Shown here piece after piece: positions 52,811 through 61,590 of a DNA stretch of 64,000 nt. The translations under genes were made by a program, and so were the position numbers. Within the stretch, counting starts at the first letter, position 1, and the number at the start of each line of letters is the position of its first letter. Origin of the DNA: Streptomyces sp. MST-110588 (lineage in GTDB: Bacteria; Actinomycetota; Actinomycetes; Streptomycetales; Streptomycetaceae); the NCBI RefSeq assembly GCF_022695595.1, contig NZ_CP074380.1:806001-870000 (forward strand). The letters run 5' to 3'. The notes below the pieces were generated by a model that did not search any database, was not told the origin of the DNA, and saw only the letters and a list, made by a program, of their open reading frames with translations.

Positions 52811-53172
52811 CGGTTCCGCTCCAGTTCGGCCAGGGCGTCCTCGGTGTCGATCTCTCCCCGGCGCAGTCGGTCGATGACGTCGGCTGCGCTGGTGGGTGCC
52901 GGATCGACATCGACGAAGTCGAGCTGTTCGGCGATCCGCTTCAGCCGGGACTTGACCGTCGGGTAGCTCACCCCGAAAACCCGCTCCATCTCCTTGATGG
53001 ATCCGTGCGCCCGGACGAACGCGGCGACGAAGACCTGGTCGTCGCTGTCGAGTTGGGCCAGTTGCGGCGGCTCGAACCGCCCCTCGACCGCGACGCCGTT
53101 GTCGAGGAGACGGACCCGCTCGACCGCGAACGGCCGACCGCGCGTCAGGTCCGTCAGGTCCTGCCAGTCCAT
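52807..53172 (-). CDS. DUF2089-family HTH-like protein
   Basis: The 121-aa protein carries LDSDDQVFVAAFVRAHGSIK then EMERVFGVSYPTVKSRLKRI, a DUF2089/sigma-like helix-turn-helix with a recognition helix. The C-terminal part is acidic (DRLRRGEIDTEDALAELE). In other bacteria DUF2089 genes lie next to envelope-stress proteins with SHOCT-like domains, as here. It may regulate its own operon. The ATG at 53172 has a GGGAG ribosome site; an earlier ATG at 53211 lacks one. Confidence 0.82.
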   Translation of the reverse strand: MDWQDLTDLTRGRPFAVERVRLLDNGVAVEGRFEPPQLAQLDSDDQVFVAAFVRAHGSIKEMERVFGVSYPTVKSRLKRIAEQLDFVDVDPAPTSAADVIDRLRRGEIDTEDALAELERNR

Positions 53173-53307
53173 CCTCGGCTCCCTACTCTCGGCGACCTGT
53201 TCACGCTCCATGTCTATCTTGATATTTTCAATGCGTCAACGCACGGGCTTTCAGTTTCTTAAGTTCGACTTTGATTATTCGACTTCTCGGCGAACCGACC
53301 ACCCGGA
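53173..53307. other. Low-GC promoter region of the DUF2089 operon
   Basis: The stretch 53215-53285 is unusually AT-rich for this window (GATATTTTCAATGCG, TTTCTTAAGTTCGACTTTGA). It lies directly upstream of the DUF2089 gene and probably contains its promoter. No clear palindrome is present. Confidence 0.5.
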
Positions 53308-53535
53308 TCAGCAGTCGGCAGTCGGCAGTCGGCAGTCGGCGTTGCGCCGGTATCGGGGCAGCGTCCAGTCCGCGAGTACAGGAGCAGCCCCGCCAGGGTG
53401 TATCCGATGAGGAACCCCGCGAGCCCCGCGCCAGGCTCCGGTCGGACGGTGCCAGGGGCAGGCTGACGAGCGTGGACACGGCGGAGCGCCCCCGGAGCGG
53501 GAGGCGCGCACGTCGGGGTCGGGAGATGAGGGCAT
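53308..53535 (-). pseudogene. Possible broken small membrane protein
   Basis: Across three frames the leftward strand reads MPSSPDPDVRASRSGG, then RSAVSTLVSLPLAPSDRSLA, then LAGFLIGYTLAGLLLYSRTG. The last piece is a clear membrane helix with a positive flank. Two single-base shifts would be needed to join the pieces. The end runs into a 7-bp microsatellite (53311-53338). I read it as a decayed or mis-sequenced gene, with low confidence. Confidence 0.35.
53311..53338. repeat. 7-bp microsatellite GCAGTCG x4
   Basis: Four exact head-to-tail copies of GCAGTCG lie here, followed by GCG. Heptamer tracts slip easily and change reading frame, which fits the broken frames next to it. Confidence 0.9.
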
Positions 53536-53601
53536 ACCGCCGCCCTGCCCCGTGCGGGCCCGGACGATGATGCCCCTTGCTCGGCCGCGTGGAGGTCTAC
53601 A

Positions 53602-54555
53602 TCAGGCGGTGGGAGCGAAGGTGGGGAGGTGGGTCTGCTGGGCGGCAGCCGCGGCGCCGATCAGGCCGGCGTCGGTGCCCGTACGGGCCGGCAGGACCGT
53701 CAGGTCCCGGACGTAGGACAGGGTGGCGTACTCACGCAGGGCCCGGCGCAGCGGTGTGAACAGGATGTCTCCGGCACCCGCCACTCCCCCGCCGATGACG
53801 GCGATCTCGATCTCGACCAGGGCGGCGGTGGCCGCGATGCCCGCGGCCAGGGCCTGGGCGGCACGCGCGAAGGAGCGGACGGCGACGGGGTCGTGGGCGC
53901 GGGCCGCGGCGGCGACGGCCGCGGCACTGGTGTCCCCGTCGGGGCCCGGACGCCAGCCGTCCGCCAGGGCGCGGCGGGCGATGTTGGGTCCGCTGGCGAT
54001 GCGCTCGACGCAGCCCCGGGCGCCGCAGGGGCAGACGTCGCCGTCCAGATCCACACTGATGTGGCCGATGTGACCGGCGTTTCCGGTGGGGCCGGGGTGC
54101 AGTCGGCCGTTGAGGACGAGACCGCCGCCCACGCCCGTGGAGACCACCATGCACAGGGCGTTGGCGCGACCGCGTGCGGCGCCCTGCCAGTGTTCGGCCG
54201 CGGCCATCGCCACCCCGTCGCCCACCAGCACCACCGGGCGCCGACCGGCCAGCGACCGCACCTCCCGGACGAGCGGGAAGTCCCGCCAGCCGGGGATGTT
54301 GACCGGGCTGACCGTACCGGCCTTGGCGTCCACCGGGCCGGCACTGCCGATGCCGACCGCCGCCACCCGGGACCAGTCCGGCCCCGCGGCCAGCTCGCCG
54401 AGCACCTCCGCCACCGCCCGCATGACCGTCGTGCCGTCCTCGCCGGCCGGGGTGGGGCGGGCGGCCCGTAGGAGCAGCCTGCCGTGGCCGTCCACCAGGG
54501 CACCGGCAATCTTCGTGCCGCCGATGTCCAGCGCTGCGCTCAGGTCCGTGTGCAT
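53602..54555 (-). CDS. ROK-family glucokinase-like sugar kinase
   Basis: The 317-aa protein has the phosphate-binding AALDIGGTKIAGALVDG, then VSTGVGGGLVLNGRLHPGPT and the zinc motif VCPCGARGCVERIASG. VEIEIAVIGGGVAGAGDIL closes the adenosine site. There is no helix-turn-helix domain, so it is a kinase and not a regulator. It is divergent from a LacI gene, with a perfect palindrome between them, so the LacI protein may control both. It probably phosphorylates glucose or a related hexose. Confidence 0.9.
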   Translation of the reverse strand: MHTDLSAALDIGGTKIAGALVDGHGRLLLRAARPTPAGEDGTTVMRAVAEVLGELAAGPDWSRVAAVGIGSAGPVDAKAGTVSPVNIPGWRDFPLVREVRSLAGRRPVVLVGDGVAMAAAEHWQGAARGRANALCMVVSTGVGGGLVLNGRLHPGPTGNAGHIGHISVDLDGDVCPCGARGCVERIASGPNIARRALADGWRPGPDGDTSAAAVAAAARAHDPVAVRSFARAAQALAAGIAATAALVEIEIAVIGGGVAGAGDILFTPLRRALREYATLSYVRDLTVLPARTGTDAGLIGAAAAAQQTHLPTFAPTA

Positions 54556-54630
54556 CGGTGTGGATTCTCCTGGTGGACGGGCGGGCGCTCCGGAGGCGGA
54601 CCCGGAGGGGGATCACCAGTCTCGCCGCAG

Positions 54631-54658
54631 TTGACAACGTTGTCTAGAGGATATGCTC
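54631..54658 (+). promoter_or_regulatory. Promoter-like site overlapping a LacI-type palindrome
   Basis: TTGACA (54631-54636) is followed after 16 bp by TATGCT (54653-54658), a good sigma-70-like pair for rightward transcription. GACAACGTTGTC (54633-54644), a perfect 12-bp palindrome with central CG as in LacI operators, overlaps the -35 box. Binding would block the promoter. It lies 76 bp from the kinase start and 270 bp before the LacI GTG. Confidence 0.6.
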
Positions 54659-54927
54659 GCTGCCACACGTCCGCACACACCCGCACGCCCGCAAAGCACC
54701 CGAGGGGTTACCTCAAGCATCACCTCCCCACCATGCGACGGGCCCGACTGCCAACAGAACCGCCTCTGCCGGTATCGACTCGGAAGCAATTCAGACCCCC
54801 TCCTGACGAGACCGCCCCGGGCCCGGAACCGCCCCTGCCCGACCGGGCTTCCACGAATCCGGCCGGTCCCCACCAGCCCACTCCGACAACCCCGCCGGAC
54901 CATCCCACAGAAACAGGACCGCGTACC
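54659..54927. other. Leader region before the LacI gene
   Basis: This is 269 bp between the promoter-like site and the LacI start. Open frames cross it, but the composition (Pro/Thr/Arg-rich) is not that of a conserved protein. It may be a long untranslated leader. Confidence 0.4.
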
Positions 54928-55968
54928 GTGACCGACACCGCCCGGGGCACGACCCGCCGCTACGGAACCCGGCCCACGATGAAGGACGTGGCGGCACGCG
55001 CCGGCGTCGGGCTCAAGACGGTCTCCCGTGTGGTCAACGGCGAGCCGGGCGTCACCGCGGACACCGAACGGCGCGTCCAGGAAGCCATCACCGCGCTGGG
55101 CTTCCGCCGCAACGACTCCGCCCGCATCCTGCGCAAGGGCCGTACCGCCAGCATCGGCCTGGTCCTGGAGGACCTGGCCGACCCCTTCTACGGCCCGCTC
55201 AACCGTGCCGTCGAGGAGGTCGCCCGGGACCACGGCGCCCTGCTGATCAACGGTTCCAGCGCCGAGGACCCGGCGCGCGAACAGGAGTTGGTGCTCGCGC
55301 TGTGTGCCCGGCGCGTGGACGGCCTGGTCATCATCCCGGCGGCCGACGACCACCGGTATCTGGAGCCGGAGATCGCGGCGGGCGTGGCCACCGTCTTCGT
55401 CGACCGCCCCGCCGGGCGCATCGACGCCGATGTCGTGCTCTCGGACAGCTTCGGCGGCGCGCGGGAGGCGGTGGCCCATCTGATCGCGCACGGCCACCGC
55501 CGCATCGGCTTCATCGGCGACCAGCCCCGTATCCACACCGCCACGGAGCGGCTGCGCGGCTATCGCGCGGCGATGGCCGACGCGGGTCTGCCCGTCGACG
55601 AGTCCTGGGTCTCGCTGGGCTCCACCGCCGCCGAGCGCGTACGGTTCGCGGCCACCGCCATGCTGGACGGCCCGCACCCGGTCACGGCGCTGTTCGCGGG
55701 CAACAACCGGGTCACCGTCCGAGTCGTCCGCGTCCTGGCCGAGCGCCCCCGCCCCGTCGCGCTCGTCGGCTTCGACGACTTCGAGCTCGCGGACCTCGTC
55801 ACCCCCGCCATCACGGTCGTCGCCCAGGACGCGGCACGTCTGGGCCATACCGCCGCGAACCTCCTCTTCCGCCGACTGGACGGAGCCGCCGAGGCGCCGC
55901 GCCGGCTGGAGATCCCCACCCGGCTCATCCCGCGCGGCTCCGGCGAACTCCCCCCTGTCTCGGCCTGA
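54928..55968 (+). CDS. LacI-family transcriptional regulator
   Basis: The 346-aa protein has the LacI helix-turn-helix and hinge (MKDVAARAGVGLKTVSRVVN, then RRNDSARILRKGRT). The periplasmic-binding-like core has SIGLVLEDLADPFYGPLNRA, GLVIIPAADDH, GHRRIGFIGDQ and VGFDDFELADLVTPAITVVA. It represses genes of sugar use until an inducer sugar binds. The divergent ROK kinase and the palindrome upstream are likely targets. GTG 54928 is used; the conserved part starts 17 codons later. Confidence 0.93.
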   Translation: MTDTARGTTRRYGTRPTMKDVAARAGVGLKTVSRVVNGEPGVTADTERRVQEAITALGFRRNDSARILRKGRTASIGLVLEDLADPFYGPLNRAVEEVARDHGALLINGSSAEDPAREQELVLALCARRVDGLVIIPAADDHRYLEPEIAAGVATVFVDRPAGRIDADVVLSDSFGGAREAVAHLIAHGHRRIGFIGDQPRIHTATERLRGYRAAMADAGLPVDESWVSLGSTAAERVRFAATAMLDGPHPVTALFAGNNRVTVRVVRVLAERPRPVALVGFDDFELADLVTPAITVVAQDAARLGHTAANLLFRRLDGAAEAPRRLEIPTRLIPRGSGELPPVSA

Positions 55969-56305
55969 ACCGCGTCCTGGCGCCCCTCCCCGGCGCACGC
56001 TTTGCACCAGCCGTCGCCACCACCGCGCGACATCCGCCTTCCACCCCGCGCCCATCGCCCCCACCCCCGTCGCCCCGCACCGACGGACCGCGCAACGCGG
56101 GCCCGCGCGTACGCCCCGGCCACGTACACCGATGTCGCGGACGTGGATGTCGCGTACGAACGTCATGCTCGCACGAGGCACTGACAACGGCCCGGCCGCG
56201 CGACCGCGGGACACCGGGGCGACGCACCAGGGGCACCAGGCGAACCAGGGGCACCAAGGGGTGCCTGGGACGCCACGGCGGCGGATCAGCGCGCCGGGAC
56301 GGCCG
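55969..56305. other. 337-bp gap between converging genes
   Basis: Two copies of CCAGGGGCACCA occur (about 56226 and 56244). The second forms an imperfect hairpin with GGGGTGCCTGG (about 56257-56267) that could terminate the LacI or DUF6986 transcript. Otherwise Pro/Arg-rich non-coding sequence. Confidence 0.45.
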
Positions 56306-57601
56306 TCAGTGCGGCCGGCCGCCCGCCCGCCCGGCCAGCCCGTCGAGGTCGGCTCGCGTCAGCCCGGTCAGCCGGGACACCTCGGCGCTGTCCAAAGCGC
56401 CGCAGTCCAGCCCGCGCAGCAGGTACCCGCTGAGTGCCTTGGCGGTGGCCAGCTCGTCCATGACGTCCGAGCCCGCCTTGGCCACGTACGCCGTCAGCCG
56501 GTCGGCGGCCTGCTCAAGTCCCTCGCGGTAGAAGGCGTACACGGCGGCGTAGCGGGTGGGCAGATGGGCCGGGTGCATGTCCCAGCCCTGGTAGTACGCG
56601 CGGGCCAACGACCGCCGTACGAGGCCGTGATGGAGGCGCCAGGCGTCGTGCACCCGTGAAGTCGGGCCGACGGGAAGGACGTTGGTAGAGCCGTCCGACA
56701 GCCGCACGCCGGTGCCCGCGGCGGCCACCTGCATGACGGCCTTGGCGTGATCGGCCACCGGGTGGTCCAGGGACTGGTGGGCGGCGCCGACCCCGCAGGA
56801 GGCGCTGTAGTCGAACGTGCCGTAGTGCAAGGAGGTGGCACGGCCTTCGGCGGCCTCGATCATGCGGGCGACGGTGGCGCGGCCGTCGGGTCCGAGGATC
56901 GCCTGGGTGGTCTCGATCTGGATCTCGAACCCGATGCGACCGGGCGCCAGGCCCCGGGCCTTCTCGAAGGCGTCGAGCAGCCGGACCATCGCGGTGACCT
57001 GTTCGGCGTAGGTCACCTTCGGGAGGGTCAGCAGGAGTCCGTCCGGCAGGCCGCCCGCCTCCATGAGGCCGGTGAGGAAGATGTCCAGGGTGCGGATGCC
57101 GCGGTCGCGGACGGCGGCCTCCATGCACTTCATGCGGATGCCCATGTACGGCGCGGTGTCCGCAGGGGTGCCGTCCCGGTACGCGGCGGCGACCAGCTCC
57201 GCCGCACGGGCGGCGGCCTCGTCCTCCTCGGCGTCGGGGCGCGGCCCGTACCCGTCCTCGAAGTCCACCCGCAGGTCCTCGACCGGCTCGCGCTCCAGCT
57301 TGGCCCGCACCCGTTCGTACACCGGCCGGGCCAGTGCGTCGGAGAGCCCCAGTACGGAGGCGAGCGCGGCGGCGTCGGGGGCGTGCGCGTCGAGGGCGGC
57401 GAGGGCCGCGTCCCCCCAGGAGCGGACGGTGCCGGCGGTGAAGGCGTCGGCGGGCACATAGACCGTGTGGACGGGCTGGCGGGTCCCGGGGTCTCCGGGG
57501 TAGCGGCGCGCGAGCTGGGTGTCGACCTCGGCGAGGTAGGCGCCTATGTCTTTCCTTACAGCGGGCGCGAGGCTGGTCGCCACGGTCCGGTGCTGCCCCA
57601 T
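56306..57601 (-). CDS. DUF6986 (HpcH/HpaI aldolase/citrate lyase-like) protein
   Basis: The 431-aa protein has YPGDPGTRQPVHTVYVPADA near the start, LRVDFEDGYGPRPDAEEDEA (metal-site acidic pair), GIRMKCMEAAVRDRGIRTLD and FEIQIETTQAI (substrate Glu). This is the barrel pattern of HpcH/HpaI and citrate lyase beta-type enzymes. In streptomycetes relatives lie near ureide (allantoin) genes, suggesting glyoxylate-linked chemistry, but none is in this window. An inverted repeat TTCCG-N5-CGGAA lies 93 bp upstream. Confidence 0.82.
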   Translation of the reverse strand: MGQHRTVATSLAPAVRKDIGAYLAEVDTQLARRYPGDPGTRQPVHTVYVPADAFTAGTVRSWGDAALAALDAHAPDAAALASVLGLSDALARPVYERVRAKLEREPVEDLRVDFEDGYGPRPDAEEDEAAARAAELVAAAYRDGTPADTAPYMGIRMKCMEAAVRDRGIRTLDIFLTGLMEAGGLPDGLLLTLPKVTYAEQVTAMVRLLDAFEKARGLAPGRIGFEIQIETTQAILGPDGRATVARMIEAAEGRATSLHYGTFDYSASCGVGAAHQSLDHPVADHAKAVMQVAAAGTGVRLSDGSTNVLPVGPTSRVHDAWRLHHGLVRRSLARAYYQGWDMHPAHLPTRYAAVYAFYREGLEQAADRLTAYVAKAGSDVMDELATAKALSGYLLRGLDCGALDSAEVSRLTGLTRADLDGLAGRAGGRPH

Positions 57602-57693
57602 TCGGCTCTCGCCGTCCTTCCGGTGCTCGCGCCCGCGTCCACGTCCGGGCCCGTCGCCGCGCGGGCGCGCCGACCCTGCCGACCGGACAATGC

Positions 57694-57708
57694 TTCCGCT
57701 GTACGGAA
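57694..57708. promoter_or_regulatory. TTCCG-N5-CGGAA inverted repeat upstream of the DUF6986 gene
   Basis: TTCCGCTGTACGGAA has perfect 5-bp arms. It lies 93 bp before the start of the leftward gene, in a locally AT-richer stretch (GGAATCAATAATCCG). It is a plausible operator for a ureide or nitrogen regulator. Binding is inferred. Confidence 0.5.
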
Positions 57709-57837
57709 TCAATAATCCGCACACCGAAGCTATCCACGCCCGGCGCCAAGGTCAACACCCCTCCAGGGGAACCGTCGCCCCGCCCGCCGCCCCCAGCCGT
57801 CGCCCGCCCGTCCCCTGCCCGCCTCCCCCGCAGCCGT

Positions 57838-57870
57838 GAGGCCCCGTACGCACACGGCGTACGGGGCCTC
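57838..57870 (-). terminator. Terminator of etfBA
   Basis: Arms GAGGCCCCGTACG (57838-57850) and CGTACGGGGCCTC (57858-57870) pair over 13 bp around a 7-nt loop, 53 bp beyond the etfA stop. The perfect stem without a U-tract is usual for Streptomyces terminators. Confidence 0.85.
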
Positions 57871-57922
57871 ACGGACGGCGGTCCGCGGAACCGGAGTTGT
57901 CCCGGTTCCGGATCCGACAGGG

Positions 57923-58885
<963 letters not shown>

Positions 58886-58951
58886 GGGATTGCTCTCCTG
58901 CGGGAAAAATACGGGCGGTTGGGGTGCTCGTACGCGTACGCGTCGGCGGGC

Positions 58952-59737
58952 TCAGATGAACTTCTGGCCCGCGAGGTACTCGGCGAGCTGCTTGCCGCCC
59001 TCGCCCTCGTCCTTGACGACCGTGCCCGCCGTACGGGCCGGGCGCTCGGCCGCGTCCTCGACCTTGGTCCAGGCGCCTTCGAGGCCGACCTCGTCCGCCT
59101 CGATCTCCAGGTCTTCCAGGTCCAGGGTCTCCACCGGCTTCTTCTTGGCGGCCATGATGCCCTTGAAGGAGGGGTAGCGGGCCTCGCCGGACTGGTCGGT
59201 CACCGACACGACGGCCGGCAGCGACGCCTCAAGCTGCTCGCTGGCGGTGTCGCCGTCGCGACGGCCCTTGACCACGCCGTTCTCGACGGAGACCGCGGAG
59301 AGCTGGGTCACCTGCGGTACGTTCAGGCGCTCGGCGAGCAGCGCGGGCAGCACACCCATGGAGCCGTCGGTGGAGGCCATGCCGCAGACGACCAGGTCGT
59401 AGCCGGTCTTCTCGATGGCCTTGGCGAGCACGAGAGAGGTGCCCAGCGCGTCGGTGCCGTGCAGGTCGTCGTCCTCGACGTGGACACCCTTGTCGGCGCC
59501 CATGGACAGCGCCTTGCGCAGCGCGTCGCTAGCGTCCTCGGGACCGACGGTCAGGACCGTGATCTCCGCGTCGTCGGCCGCCTCCTTGATCTGCAGGGCC
59601 TGCTCGACCGCGTACTCGTCGAGCTCCGAGAGCAGGCCGTCCACGTCGTCGCGGTCGACGGTCAGGTCCTCGGCGAAGTGCCGGTCGCCGGTGGCGTCGG
59701 GCACGTACTTCACACAGACAACGATCCTCAGGCTCAC
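58952..59737 (-). CDS. etfB: Electron transfer flavoprotein beta subunit
   Basis: The 261-aa protein has SLRIVVCVKYVPDATGDRHF, DEYAVEQALQIKEAADDAEI, LVVCGMASTDGSMGVLPALL and MAAKKKPVETLDLEDL, the EtfB signatures, including the AMP-binding core and the recognition loop. It forms the heterodimer with EtfA. Upstream (59847-59858) lies a TACT-N4-AGTA palindrome that may tie the operon to fatty-acid catabolism. Confidence 0.97.
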   Translation of the reverse strand: MSLRIVVCVKYVPDATGDRHFAEDLTVDRDDVDGLLSELDEYAVEQALQIKEAADDAEITVLTVGPEDASDALRKALSMGADKGVHVEDDDLHGTDALGTSLVLAKAIEKTGYDLVVCGMASTDGSMGVLPALLAERLNVPQVTQLSAVSVENGVVKGRRDGDTASEQLEASLPAVVSVTDQSGEARYPSFKGIMAAKKKPVETLDLEDLEIEADEVGLEGAWTKVEDAAERPARTAGTVVKDEGEGGKQLAEYLAGQKFI

Positions 59738-59846
59738 GCCGGCTCTCCTACCTGCTTCGACTCTTCCGAACTGCCTTGTGGTGGCAGCATAGGCGCCTGT
59801 TGGGGCGGCTTCCGGCCGGATACGTTCCCCGCGCCGACCGAAATAT

Positions 59847-59858
59847 TACTCGCCAGTA
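59847..59858. promoter_or_regulatory. TACT-CGCC-AGTA palindrome upstream of etfBA
   Basis: Arms TACT and AGTA flank CGCC in the AT-richest part of the gap (GAAATATTACTCGCCAGTAC), 110 bp before etfB. Its form resembles TetR-type operators of actinobacterial fatty-acid degradation genes. This is an inference from shape and context only. Confidence 0.45.
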
Positions 59859-59875
59859 CACCCACCCCATTCCCC

Positions 59876-59920
59876 GGAAGCAAGGCCGTTGAACTGTGAC
59901 CTTGCCAACGGCCTTCTTCC
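59876..59920 (-). terminator. Hairpin after the flavin reductase gene
   Basis: The inner arms AAGGCCGTTG (59882-59891) and CAACGGCCTT (59906-59915) pair perfectly. Outer GGAAG and CTTCC extend the stem past one mismatch. It starts 30 bp beyond the flavin reductase stop and would separate that gene from etfBA. Confidence 0.75.
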
Positions 59921-59949
59921 GGGTGGCAGCGGGCGGCGCGCGGAACCTC

Positions 59950-60591
59950 TCAGTCGCGCAGCGCGTTGAAGCGCCCCTGGTGGTACAGGAGCGGACGGCC
60001 GCCGCCCGTCGGGTCGCCGGCGACGGCCTGGGCGAGCACGATCCGGTGGTCACCGGCCGGGACCCGGGCCAGGACCTTGCACACCAGCCAGGCCAGTACG
60101 CCGTCCAGGACCGGTACGCCTTCGGGGCCGCGGCGCCAGGAAGTGGGCGCCGCGAAACGGTCGGCGCCGCTGCGCGCGAAGGTGACCGCCAGCTCCTCCT
60201 GGTGCTCGCCGAGTATGTGGACGCCGATGTGCTCGGCCTCGGAGACGGCGGGCCAACTGGAGGAACCCGTACTGATGCCGAAGGAGATCAGCGGAGGTTC
60301 GGCGGCGACGGAGGTCAGGGAGGTGGCGGTGAAGCCGACGGGGCGCGAGCCGTGGGCGGTGATCACCGCGACACCCGCCGCGTGCCGCCGGAAGACGGAG
60401 CGCAGAAGATCGGGGGTGTGGGGAACGCGCGGGGCGTGCGGGTCACGTGAGGCATCGGGGGCATCGGGAACGCCCGAGGCCCCGGAGACCTCAGGGACAT
60501 CCGGGGCATCGCCGACACCGGCGGCCGTACGGGCAGGGCCGGCACAGGCCGCGGCGGGAGAGGGCGTGCCGGGATCGGGCGAGGCCGTCAT
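59950..60591 (-). CDS. Flavin reductase-domain protein (FMN-binding split barrel)
   Basis: The 213-aa protein has an N-terminal low-complexity repeat (APDVPEVSGASGVPDAPDAS) of about 60 residues, then the flavin reductase fold: LLRSVFRRHAAGVAVITAHG, VGFTATSLTSVAAEPPLISF and LLYHQGRFNALRD. It matches short flavin reductases that feed FMNH2 to a partner monooxygenase. No partner is adjacent. The start chosen is the ATG of MTASPDPG. Confidence 0.85.
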   Translation of the reverse strand: MTASPDPGTPSPAAACAGPARTAAGVGDAPDVPEVSGASGVPDAPDASRDPHAPRVPHTPDLLRSVFRRHAAGVAVITAHGSRPVGFTATSLTSVAAEPPLISFGISTGSSSWPAVSEAEHIGVHILGEHQEELAVTFARSGADRFAAPTSWRRGPEGVPVLDGVLAWLVCKVLARVPAGDHRIVLAQAVAGDPTGGGRPLLYHQGRFNALRD

Positions 60592-60838
60592 GGAGCTGCT
60601 GTCCTTCTGCTGGGGTGTACGGGCCGGGGCCGAGCCACCGGCAGGGGTGCCGCCCGCGGCTGCGGGGCCGGAGCCGGCGGCACGGCTGCCGCGGGCCGGG
60701 CGATCGCCGCTCACACGCCCGGACGGCGCGCGCTCGCAGTAGGCACGAGATCCGCGTGAGCGCGCCGGTGGAGAAGGAAGCCCGGCCGCATCACGTCGGA
60801 CTGACGACGCGCGCCGCGCACCGTCAAGGTCGGCCCCG

Positions 60839-61162
60839 TCAACTGGGAGATCCATCACGGACCGCGGCGCCGAGGGCCGCGATGACGTCGGCCCGGCGCG
60901 GCTGACCGGCCGCGCGGCGTACGACCGTGCCGTCCGCGTCCAGGACCAGCACGGTCGGGGTGCGCGCCACCTCCAGCGCACGGACGAGTTCCAGCCGTGC
61001 CTCGGCGTCGATCTCGACGTGCGCGACACCGGGCACCATGTCCGCCACGTCGGCCAGGGTGCGCCGGGTGGCCCGGCAGGGCTGGCAGAAGGCACTGGAG
61101 AACTGCACCAGCGTCGCCCGTGCCCCCAGCTCCGCGCCGATCTCCTCGGCCCCCAGCCGCAT
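60839..61162 (-). CDS. Thioredoxin-family protein
   Basis: The 107-aa protein has a thioredoxin fold with the active site LVQFSSAFCQPCRATRR (CxxC as CQPC), cis-Pro in VARTPTVLVLDADG and the usual final strand. It would act as a cytoplasmic disulfide reductase. The ATG at MRLGAEE is chosen, preceded by a GAGGAG site. Confidence 0.87.
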   Translation of the reverse strand: MRLGAEEIGAELGARATLVQFSSAFCQPCRATRRTLADVADMVPGVAHVEIDAEARLELVRALEVARTPTVLVLDADGTVVRRAAGQPRRADVIAALGAAVRDGSPS

Positions 61163-61590
61163 CACACCCCGCTCCTCTTCCTTCCGTCCGTCCTGTCCCG
61201 GCACCCTCAACTCTCCCATCCCCCGCGCCCCGGCCGGCTCCGTTCGTCCTTCTCTCCGGGAGTACAGCGCCCGACACGCCCCACGGATTCCCGCCCCCTA
61301 TGTCATATCCTCCCCCTCCTCCATCTTGCTTATGGCGGCTCGATGACGACCACAGCACCGCTATCAAAGGCCACGCCCCCGTTACCTCTCGGGACGCGAG
61401 GTGTACCTTCTGCTGCGGAGGCAATGCACCGGTGTGCCGCATACGTGACGAGAATCTCCCGGCCGCAGCAGCCCCCGCAGTGGCCCGCGGGCCCGCGATC
61501 GGGCACGATCTCCCGAAAGCCGCATACCTACGGCCGCGTAACTTTTTGCCGGGAGAACCCTCCCCAGGCATACAGAAGGGGTCCCCCGAC
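61163..61590. other. 428-bp divergent region before the acyltransferase
   Basis: This is the space between the thioredoxin gene (leftward) and the acyltransferase (rightward). A frame beginning at 61343 (MTTTAPLSKATPPLPLG) runs over the acyltransferase start in another frame and is probably chance. A CCTCCCCCTCCTCC tract lies near 61308. Promoters are likely here but not identifiable. Confidence 0.4.
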
